Source: Balanoglossus misakiensis
Taxonomy: Eukaryota > Hemichordata
Length of the DNA stretch: 64,000 nucleotides
NCBI GenBank assembly: GCA_040954595.2
Contig: CM082590.2
Span: 9,300,001 to 9,364,000 of the forward strand
Direction: 5' to 3'
The notes below the pieces were generated by a model. The model was given only the letters and a program-made list of their open reading frames with translations, was not told the DNA's origin and did no database searches. The position numbers and the translations under genes were made by a program. This document shows positions 43,201 to 54,430 of this stretch, piece after piece. Position 1 is the first letter of the stretch, and each line of letters starts with the position of its first letter.

Positions 43201-46200
43201 ATGGAATCTCCACTTACACAACTTCCAATGTCTTTTGTTTTAATCACCTGCAAAGATAACCATGTGGTCATGTAGAACGTGTACGACTTAGAAGCAAAAT
43301 CTTGTGTGTTTATTGATTTACCACCTTGTCAGCCTTCACTCAGGATTAACACTATGATAGGCCCACACATTTTCGTATGTGTGCAGGGATAAATCTCCCA
43401 AAACTTGCATTCTCCGAATCAGTTTTTTCTATGGGAAGGTTGGACCTCTATAGAGGGAACTGGGAATGAAAGGGTTAAAGACTTAGAATAGAAAATTGTA
43501 CCTACCTGGAAAGATGTACTTCCCCATACTTTCCATCCTTCATAGATATCCTTTGGTGTGATCTTTAACTTGGTGTCTTTGTTGCTAACCATGATTTGTT
43601 TACACTCTTGCCAATTTTTCCTGTTGCTAGGCTGGAATAACAAAAGGGGGTACATTTTGAATTTTGCACCAAAGTCCATCTTCATGATCACTTGTATACA
43701 TGTATGCGTATACTGTTCAACTCTTAAGGCATCAGGCAGACCTGACTTTGTTACATTTTACCCTTCATATAGGCCAGTAAAGACTAGTCTATCCATTTTG
43801 GGTTTGTTTATTGCCTCTGTTGCAATGAGAATTGCGTATTGGAACTGCCCATCAGAATTCTCTACCCAAAGATGAACAAGTTGTGCATGTACACTGCCGA
43901 ACAGGCTCAACAACTTACCTGTTCTTTCACGTCTTCTGTATGAAGGTCACTTTGCATGTCATTCCAAGCACCAATGTGGATATCACAGCTGTTAGTGTTA
44001 TCGCTCCTGTATTTACCCCTTACACCAATCACCACTCTCCGTTGGCCAGTTCCTTCCTCGTCCTCTGCCTTGGCTGCAAACTTGGTAAAATGGCGCAGAA
44101 AGAGAACTATGGAGCCGTCGTTGACTATCATGTTGTCGTTAGATAGATCAGTGCATTTGCCATCGCTGGAATCAGTGATTCCTGTAAACTTCCACGCGTC
44201 GTTACTGACTGCACAGTGGGGTAGTGTAAGGGCCACTTCTGTTTCGAAAGTTGCCCCGTCTGGACCACAGGTGACCACTGGAGTGAGAACCATTTCCCCA
44301 GAATACGTTGGATCATTCTCAAACTCGCCAACGTAAAAGTATACCGGCTGCCTTATACCTTTCTTAACAGCATCTGGAGGGATGTAGAGTGTTATGTTCC
44401 CAGGAGACATCTTCAGGTAGCCGCCACGATCATCGAAGACACTCCCAACAAAGTTGTCCACAGTATCATGGTGATATGCTTCGCCAATCTCACACGTAGC
44501 AGCAAATTTGTAGAAATCACCAATAACATCATTTGAGCAGGATACCTGTATAATTTTTAAAGAAAATACTTTGTCAGTCACATACAGCGTCACTTTTATA
44601 TTGTTCTCTTGAAACTTAGAATGAGAAAATATAGTTTTTACTATTTGCTTCAAAGAAGTTCTTTAAAACTGGTACTTTGTGTGTGTAAAATTTGAAAGAC
44701 CATGTATGCAATTGTAAGTCAATGCAGACTATTACTTTGATGTGAACATACCGATTTATTAGCCCTACTGCTTGATGGCAGATCTTCTTGTGTTTTCTGT
44801 TCCATTGCCTTTGATTTAGGTGATCGGGAATCTGAAACTTCTTTACGTTGTCTGTCACTTCCATCGCTGATAGTTTTCGAATTCTGTAGTGGGAGAATAT
44901 CTTCATAGTCCTGTTGATCTCCTTCATAATTGCTTTGACCTCTGATCTTCCCTTGAAGTTGAATTTGGGTGTCTTCTATGTCCTCGCCTACAACTGCGTA
45001 TTCAGCCAAGTCTTGTAGAAAAAGAAAAACGTAGCTACCTTGCACCAATGTGGCATTACCAGGCAGAGTTGTCAGTTTGTCATCTCTTGGGTTGGTAATC
45101 GCTGTAAAGTTCCACGAGTTTGCATTCGCTGCGCAGTGTGGGAGAGTCAGAACGACTTCTCTCTTGAAAGTCGCTTCTTCAGGACCACAGCTGACTATGG
45201 GACTAAGCACAACCTTGCCAGGTTGGATCTCTCTGTATGTGTACTCCTCTACAGAGCAGTACACAGGTTGCCTGTGTCCCTTCTCGATGGCATCTGGTGG
45301 GATAAACATCACAATATCGCCAGCCGGCATCTTCAGGTACCCACCTCTGTCACCAAACACAGACCCAACAAAGTTATCCTGTTTGAACAGCTGACCAATG
45401 TTACAATCAGCAGCAAACTTGTTGAATTGGTCGATCGCTGTCGTGATGTAAGATTTTTGAGACTCAGTCTGTTCTTCTAATGTACATATGATAAGATCAT
45501 CTAATCTCATCATTTCTGCTTCAGGTTCCTTTTCAGAGTGCAATGGCAGAGTGGATTCTTCTGATTTTATGTTCGCCTCCTTCATTTTAGTTGGATACTG
45601 TCTTGCACTTGCCAAGTCCAGGTTTTCTGACATCAGTGTAGATCCACACTGCAATTGAGATAAACTTTCCCCAATTGTAATTTCTGTTGGTCGTTTATCT
45701 GTTGGTGTGAACAGTATGCTTTCAAAGGCAGTTTGACCAGAAAGTGATGCCTTTAAGTTTACATTACACTGATATCTCACTGATGATAGTGAGAGATTAC
45801 CATTGTCTCTCTCACTTAGTGACTTCACTTCACTGCTTTCTTCAGTGCTGGAGTCTGTGCTGGAGTCAAACATGTCGTCAGGAACTTGGTCCCTATGTTC
45901 AAGCGCCCCACTGTTTCTGTAAATTTCTCCAAAACCTGAATCTGGGCTTGCATTGGGTTGGGCCAGACTGCTTCTGTGAATTTCTCCAAAACGTGAATCT
46001 TGGCTTGCACTAGCATACGTCCGCCTGCTTCTGTGAATTTCTCCAAAACCTGAATCTGGGCTTGTATTGGGTTGGGCCAGACTGTTTCTGTGAATTTCTC
46101 CAAAACGTGAATCTTGGCTTGCACTAGCATACGTCCGACTGCTTCTGTGAATTTCTCCAAAACCTGAATCTGGGCTTGTATTGGGTTGGGCCAGACTGTT

Positions 46201-49200
46201 TCTGTGAATTTCTCCAAAACGTGAATCTTGGCTTGCACTAGCATACGTCCGCCTGCTTCTGTGAATTTCTCCAAAACCTGAATCTGGGCTTGTATTGGGT
46301 TGGGCCAGACTGTTTCTGTGAATTTCTCCAAAACGTGAATCTTGGCTTGCACTAGCATACGTCCGACTGCTTCTGTGAATTTCTCCAAAACGTGAATCTT
46401 GGCTTGCAATGGCATGGGCCAGACTGTTTCTGTGAATTTCTTCAATACTTTTCGGTCTAAATTCATAATGGCGGTCAATAAGATTGTGATCTTGGTATTT
46501 CTTTTCTTCAAAAGTCTCTGTATGAGGCTTTGTTTGAGACACGATTTCAGGTCCTTTTGGTGACACTTTTATCAAAGGGTTGGTGAACTTGATTTGTGAA
46601 TACTCCTGCATCTTCAATGGTTCTGTCATATTTCTCACAACATTAATAAACTGATGCACCTACTTGAGTTTTCTGTATATTCGAAAGACAGTTGTGTAAG
46701 TTGTGGAAAATCTGTCAGATCCTTCTCTTCGATGCACCAAAGGTTTTGTGCGGTCGTCGATTCAGATCACCTGATCACTTCATATACACAAGTATCACCA
46801 ATTGTTGTAACTACTTGCTACTTCTGTAGAGCAGAGATGGCACACTTACACAGTTACAGAAAAAATTCCTTCGTGACTCAAGCTGGGTATTCCAGATATC
46901 GCAGTCTTGTCCACGTCTTATGTCGACGATGTGTGGACAGAATCACAGCAGCCATTATACTAGATGTTTGTCCCACAAGAGAACATAGTTAATGACTTGG
47001 CTGGACCCCAGTGTCAGTGTTTAGCTTAGTGGCATGCCATTTCCTTATAAGTTATTGTCATCATTACACAATGATTGATGACTGCAGAATGACGCCAACA
47101 CAGGTTTTTGAATGACAAGGTAGTATGTGTATTGATTGTGTTTGAGTAGTTTAGCAAAGGTGTACATGTTGAGGCATGCAAAATATGACTTATGCTGAAA
47201 ATAGGCCTGTCTGTTGAATCATGGCATGTGCTATTGATTGTTTTGTCTGGGTGTACATGTAAAAATAAAAACTTGAAGTGAGCTAAAAAGAGTCCTCTCT
47301 CTCTACGCCACTAGACAAGAAAGAATTGTGAAAATATACGATTTACTGAAGTTGTTCCATGGTATATAGTTGCATACTTGCCTGAAAAATGTGAATAAAC
47401 TGTACAAGTTTTTGGTTTTCGTACAGGTTAGATTGATGACTAGAGCTTCTTTTGAAACGTGTTTGATATTTGGTATATATTCAGAGTAGCAGAGTGTACA
47501 TATTATCCTTTTTTTTCTTTTCTTTTTTGTCAGTGACCTTCTCAGTATTGTATGTTCCTTTCAACAATTGTGCGATGGGCTGAGGCCTTGCATTGAATAA
47601 TAAATATCACACAGTCACACCTTTGTCCAAAAATCCATAACTCTTTCTCAGGCAGCTTGTGGTGAAAATTGATGAATTTGTTTAACTTAGTTTTCAGTCG
47701 TAAATTGTTATTGATTTTTCCTAGTCACGCCGGTATTAAGTAAAATCTGTGTTGTGTCACAGATGGTTTTTGTGAACACACCGAGGTGGTCTTCACTAGC
47801 CCCACCTCCATTTCCTCGACCAATCAGCGCCGTTGGTGCTGACCTTTACTGCTTCGTTTCTGACCAATCAGCTTGGCCTGTGCACACGGCCCTTAGCGTC
47901 AGACTGGCCGTCCTTTGTTTCCCCATTCATTCCTTCTTTCATTCAGTTCTCTGCTTGAGCCAGGTCACGTCGTCTTTATTTACTACGTAACTCCTCCATT
48001 TCAACCTGTGCTTTCATTCTTCGTCGTTACGTGTTCTAACCGAAGAAAAAATGCCCGCCAGACGTCGATCACGAGTCCCAACAGCTCAGCCGTACGTCAG
48101 ACCGACTACCCGAGCTCAATCCCGTTCTTCAGCGACACCGGATGCCGTGTCTGCGTCGCCGAGTACCACCGATCTGGATAGACTGGTCACTGAGAACTGT
48201 GCGACTTCTGTTCAGGGCTACAACAACGAAGTTCCAGCCGATCGTCGTTCCTCTCCTGAATTTTCCGACGTCCCCCAAGGCAGTAGGCAAGAGCAGCAAA
48301 ACAATTATGTAACTACTTCCATGTTTACATCTCTGCAAGACTCTGTCAACAACCTGACGCGCTTAGTTTTGGAACAGCAAAATCCAGGGTTCAGCAACAA
48401 CGCACCCATGACGTCATCGCCGGTGACGTCACATCCGCCTATGGAGCAAAACGTACACACCAACGCTTTCCAAGATGGCGGCCGCGGCTCGGCCACTAAC
48501 AACAACCATTCTGGCGCTACCAATGACCTCCTCCGTTCTCGCGGTATTTCCTCGGAAAATTTACCGCACGTCGAACTGGTATCACCCTCCCTTCGTCGAG
48601 ATATTCTCGCAGGTAAGGACGTCAATTTGGCATGCCTGCTCATTCCGGGGTACACCTTCAACGATAGCCAGCGTCACATCGTTATCGGCGACGAGGCCCT
48701 GTCGCTGCGACCTTTACACGACACTCGAGTTCATCGCTCGCTTACAATCCAAGAATTCATTCTAGCCTTTTCGGTTTATAAAAATGTTATGTGCGAGGTT
48801 TATCCGAATCGCCGTGAAGAACTGGACGCATACCAACGAGATTTAGTCGACATGTCGCGTCGTTTTAGTGGCTTGGCCTTTTATGAGTACCATCGTGCAT
48901 TTTCCGCTAGGGCCGCGGCTTTGCTGCAAAACCATAACATAAAAGTGGATTGGTCTCGCCGGGACACTACTTTATATTGTTCTATTTTCTCCGGCATGCG
49001 AGCAGTGCTGTGCAACCTGTGCGGAAGTGTAGCCCACGCTACCGAGATATGTCCGCAACTCGCTCCGGGCAGCAGGAAATCGGTTAACTCCATCTCCGCA
49101 CCACCGCAACCGCCATCACAGGACCGGCAGGGACGTCCCCGCGTTTTCCATCAGGATAAAGAACTCTGCAATAATTTCAATTCGCCCACGGGTTGTAAAA

Positions 49201-52200
49201 AAGATAACTGTTCCTTCGCCCATTGCTGTTCCATCTGCTTCTCCGGCGACCACAGCAAAGCCCAGGGCAATTGCTCGGGCAAACAGCGACCCACCTAATT
49301 CAGTACTTAGGTAGATTGTCTAGTGACTGTTACCAGTTGTATATTAGAACCTCCGAGACCTCCTTGCGTCATGCTTTTCATGTGCTTGCCAGTCATTAGA
49401 GTGTTTCTTCTCGCGCTTGCCTTCTGATAAGTTTGCCTCCTTTTTCTTGTTTTACCACATGCCACCTGGGCTCGTACGGTCGACCCGTCCCCCAGAACCA
49501 CACCCACCCAAGCCGCATCATTTTATGATCCCTTGGGCTACATCTTTCCATTGTCTCATTCGTTCCACCTGTTTCCACCTGGGCTCGCACGGTCGACCCG
49601 TCCCCCAGGACCCCCCTCCCCCCAAGCCGCATCATGTTATGATCCCTTGGGTGACATCTTTCCATTGTCTCATTCGTTCCACGCTCCCACCTGGGCTCGC
49701 ACGGTCGACCCGTCCCCCAGGACCCCCTCCCCCCCCCCCAAGCCGCATCATTTTATGATCCCTTGGGCTCATTCGTTCCACGCTCCCACCTGGGCTCGCA
49801 CGGTCGACCCGTCCCCCAGGACCCCCTCCCCCCCAAGCCGCATCATTTTATGATCCCTTGGGCTCATTCATTCCACGCTCCCACCTGGGCTCGCACGGTC
49901 GACCCGTCCCCCAGGACCCCCTCCCCCCAAGCCGCATCATTTTATGATCCCTTGGGCTCATTCGTTCCACGCTCCCACCTGGGCTCGCACGGTCGACCCG
50001 TCCCCCAGGACCCCCTCCCCCCAAGCCGCATCATTTTATGATCCCTTGGGCTCATTCGTTCCACGCTCCCACCTGGGCTCGCACGGTCGACCCGTCCCCC
50101 AGGATCCCACTCCCACCATTTCCAACATCTCACCCATTTTCCTCTTTTCCACTTCCCTTTACTTTGGGGGTCAACTTCAGTCATTCTTCCTTCGTTTTGG
50201 GCCTTGGATTTCATCCTGACCCCCATCTCTCGGGAAGTGCACAACCTCCCTCACATTTCGGCCTGTCAGGATGGATCCACCCACAGGGCCAGGTTCGACC
50301 GCTTGACTGAAGGGGCCCCCTCCCAATTTTAGATTAGCTTTTTCTTTTGAATTGCTAGACTAGTGTATTTTAGTTTTATTGTTCATTTATTGACACTTGT
50401 GTTTTTCTCTGTAATTTATTAAGTTTTGTTAAGCGAGTTTCTTGTTCGGGTATTAAAAGCCTTACTTCTACCTCAATCCAGCGTGGTGTGTTTCACAAAG
50501 TAAAATCTGTGTTGTGTCACAGATGGTTTTTGTGAACACACCGAGGTGGTCTTCACTAGCCCCACCTCCATTTCCTCGACCAATCAGCGCCGTTGGTGCT
50601 GACCTTTACTGCTTCGTTTCTGACCAATCAGCTTGGCCTGTGCACACGGCCCTTAGCGTCAGACTGGCCGTCCTTTGTTTCCCCATTCATTCCTTCTTTC
50701 ATTCAGTTCTCTGCTTGAGCCAGGTCACGTCGTCTTTCCCACCTCCACCCCGTTCTTCCACCTTTCCTTTCTCCCCTTCATTCCAGCGGTCTGCCTTGGA
50801 TTTCATCCTGACCCCCATCTCTCGGGAAGTGCACAACCTCCCTCACATTTCGGCCTGTCAGGATGGATCCACCCACAGGGCCAGGTTCGACCGCTTGACT
50901 GAAGGGGCCCCCTCCCAATTTTAGATTAGCTTTTTCTTTTGAATTGCTAGACTAGTGTATTTTAGTTTTATTGTTCATTTATTGACACTTGTGTTTTTCT
51001 CTGTAATTTATTAAGTTTTGTTAAGCGAGTTTCTTGTTCGGGTATTAAAAGCCTTACTTCTACCTCAATCCAGCGTGGTGTGTTTCACAAATGTCAATAA
51101 TCATTCACACCATGTTTGCTCACCATGTTTGTAATTAATATTGATTGTGTTTGAGTAGTTTAGTGCAAAACAGGCAGCTTGTGGTGAAAAATGATGAATT
51201 TGTAAGAAACATGTTAGTTTTCAGTCATAAATCATTAATATTGATTTTTCTAATCATAACAGGTCACGCGGTAAATGTCGGTAATCACACCATGTTTGCA
51301 CACCATGTTTGTAATCAATACCAAGTCAGTTCTTATCTATTATTTATACCTCCTTTGCATATGGGCGGAAACGCAAATCAAAGCTATTATTTTTATTATC
51401 TTCTCCCCTGCAAATTATTGATCGAAATGTTACCTTGTGTTCTTGACAAACAATACACATGACAAAAGTTATTGTCACAAAATATTCACTTAATCATAAT
51501 AAAAGTTGGAGATGAGTACTTTAGCAAATTAATATTTCTAGACAAACCCAATACTTCGCCTGAACATCTATATTATTTCCTGAACTGGTATTTGTGACTC
51601 AAGTTTGTTTGCTGCTTGGTTTTAGCCAATTAGTTCATTGACTATTTTTAACAGAAGACATTCCAGGCACTTGGCACAGTCACTTAACAATATCCGTTCT
51701 AATCATGACTGCATTCTACGTGTAAGTTTCAGTCCAGCTGCTGCTCATATTTCAGCTGTAAATTTATTTTCTCGGTGTCTTGTATGCGCGTGGGTTGGAG
51801 TGTGGAAAATCTTTGTGTAGCCATGTTAATAGAACTTGTAATAAAAGTATCATTCACCAAAATAGTTTACATCCTAAGCCTATAGTTAAGAGGATCTCTT
51901 TAGTGTAACAAAAATGTTGCTTGCCCAACTTCACACATGAACAAAAAGCAACAGTTAAACTCAGATTTTTTACATAATGCTGATTAATTTATTAGATTTT
52001 TTTAGAAGATATCTTGATACTGAGATTTTTTTACAAACTGTCAGTTATTTATCAGATTTTGTTGCCATTATATATCTTGCAGGGGGCACATACTCAGGTG
52101 AACTCAGACAGAATCAATGCACACACTTAGTGGTTGACGAGCCAAAAGGTAAGTCAGTAACTTGGTCTTCCAGAATTTATCTTCGTTATACAAAATCCAC

Positions 52201-54343
52201 TGCATTTTCAAACAACAAAACCCAAATTTGACTGACTATATTTGGAACTCCATTAGACCCTCATTAATTTATCTTATTTATTTTCTCAGGGCAAAAGTAT
52301 GAATTTGCCAAGAAATGGAAAATCCACTGCGTTATCTCAAAGGTTAGTACATCATCCTTCATTCTGTTGACATCTTCTGTCAATTACTGCTGCTGTGATA
52401 AAAGCAAAATACCTGGTTCTAGGTTTTTTTTCATGTTTCAAGAATTTCAGAGAGTTACACCTTGTTATCAAGTTCAGAAAGGACCTGATTGTTTCGTTTT
52501 GTTTTCCTGTTGTGTTGTGTTGTTTTGTCTAGTCTTGTCTTGTCTTGTCTTGTCTTGTCTTGTCTTGTCGTCTTGTCTTGTCATGTGTTGGCTTGTCTTG
52601 TGTTGTGTTGTGTTGTGTTGTCTTGTCTTGTCTTGTCTTGTCTTGTCTTGTCTTGTCTTGTGATGTGTTGTCTTGTGATGTGTTGTGTTGTCTTTTCTTG
52701 TCGTCTTGTCTTGTCTTGTCGTCTTGTCTTGTCATGTGTTGGCTTGTGTTGTGTTGTGTTGTGTTGTCTTTTCTTGTCTTGTCTTGTCGTCTTGTCTTGT
52801 CTTGTCATGTGTTGGCTTGTGTTGTGTTGTGTTGTCTTTTCTTGTCTTGTCTTGTCTTGTCTAATTGTCTTATGTTGTGATGTGTTGTTTTGTCTTGTCT
52901 TGTTTTGTTTCATTTTGTTTTGGGTGATGACTTGAATTTTTTTGTCTCACCAGTGGTTTTATGACAGTCTTGAGAAAGGAGCATGTCTGGATGAGAACTT
53001 GTACGTTGTGGAAAACAGCGGCCGGAGTGAAATCGAGTCAGCGTCGAAGTTTGTCAGACCCACGTCTACGCCAAAAAGGAAATCAAGACAACAGACATGT
53101 AAGTCTTTTCAGAGTTTACAAATCTACATGTAGATGTTCTCTGATATCACAGCACATTATGATGCATCACATGGGGTCATATCAGAGCAATGTGGTAAAC
53201 AACTCGCATTTTCTCACTTCCCATCCCATCACATCACACCACATCACATTGCAGTACATTACATCGTATCACAGCACATCATCACAGCACATTACATCGC
53301 ATAACACTGCACAATAATACACTGTATCACTCAACATCACTGCGTTACATCATGGCATTGTGCATCACTTATACAATCACAGCACATCACATTGCAACGC
53401 AGCACATCACATCACATCACATCTCATCACATCGCACAATAGTGAACTGTACCACTCGACATCACTGTGTTACATCATGACACTGTGCATCACTCATAGC
53501 ATCACATAAACAACAAATCACATGGCACTATGAAACTGTAAAGCAATAATCTGCTACATCACGCTGACATTTTTTGGTCTACCCTAACAGTGAGTAGCCT
53601 TGGTGATGTGAGCAACATCAGTATGGCATCTGCTGTCAATGATTCCATCATGTCAGTGGATCTACAAGCACAGACTACAGACAATGTATTCCTGGACGGA
53701 TGTAAGGTGAGAATCGGGGACAGAGTGTCTGGTGTTTGGAGGAAGGGTGGACGGAGGGATGGATGGATGGAGGGAGGGAGGGAGGGAGGGAGGGAGGGAG
53801 GGAGGGAGGAATGGTGGATGGAGGGATCAATCGATCCAATGGATGATGACTGGCTGGCTGGCTGAATGGTTGGATGGATGGATGGATGGATGGATGGATG
53901 GATGGGGGGGGGACTGGTGGACAGGTTGGGTAGATACATGAGAATGGGGGGAAAGAGGGATGGTGGTTTGAAGGAGAGAGTGATTGATTGATTAAGTGAG
54001 TGAGTGAGAGAATAATAAGTGATCATTAAAGTCTCTGATCGTCCCACTTTCAAATTTTATTCCTTCTGTGTGTTGACAAACAGATCTTTCTCTCTGGGTT
54101 CACCCAAGCTGAGATCGACAGACTGCAAAGAATCATCAACCTAGGGAGTGGTTCTCGATTCAACCAATTAGTGGACAGTGTAAGCCATGTTGTCATGGGA
54201 ACAAAGGATGACAATATCATCCGAATCATACAAGAGTTAGAAGCAAGGTATGGTACTTATTTTGTTGAAAAAAATGTAATTTCAAAATTTATAATATTTG
54301 ATGTTGGTCATTATGAGATACTAGTATGTAGTATATCTATCTA

Positions 54344-54430
<87 letters not shown>

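Larger units (their letters stand above)
47738..51091 (+). mobile_element. Non-autonomous Ngaro/PAT-type tyrosine-recombinase retroelement with split direct repeats
   Basis: Order is A1 (47,738-47,977), gag-like ORF (48,051-49,298), minisatellite (49,477-50,105), B1 (50,201-50,499), A2 (50,498-50,737), B2 (50,793-51,091). A1 and A2 read as identical over 240 bp, and B1 and B2 over 299 bp. A1-ORFs-B1-A2-B2 is the published terminal arrangement of PAT and Ngaro elements, which integrate with a tyrosine recombinase and make no target duplication. No reverse transcriptase, RNase H or recombinase frame is present, so it must depend on an autonomous relative. It lies in the same orientation as TOPBP1, in its largest intron. 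Confidence 0.82.

Noticed and set aside
45825-46511. 228-residue alternative minus frame (VLEKFTET repeats)
   Set aside because: Shadow of the 57-bp coding repeat. The other frame continues into the ZU5 domain and splices in phase.
46630-46659. GTG start extending the ZU5 protein by ten residues
   Set aside because: Eukaryotic initiation at GTG is rare; the ATG at 46,629 is adequate. An upstream exon cannot be excluded but no good acceptor is seen.
46654-46992. Plus-strand frame with paired cysteines (possible zinc finger)
   Set aside because: Cys spacing does not fit a known finger, there is no homology, and it overlaps the 5' end of the antisense ZU5 gene.
49396-50310. Pro/Arg/His-rich frames on both strands inside the retroelement
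   Set aside because: Produced by the GC-rich ~94-bp minisatellite; they resemble no RT, RNase H or recombinase.
47738-51091. Ordinary LTR retrotransposon or tandem DNA-transposon dimer
   Set aside because: An LTR element would have A-B at both ends. Here A and B are separated at the left by gag, and no target duplication is seen.
52489-52935. Cys/Leu/Val-rich plus frame and Thr/Arg/Gln-rich minus frame
   Set aside because: By-products of (TCTTG)n.
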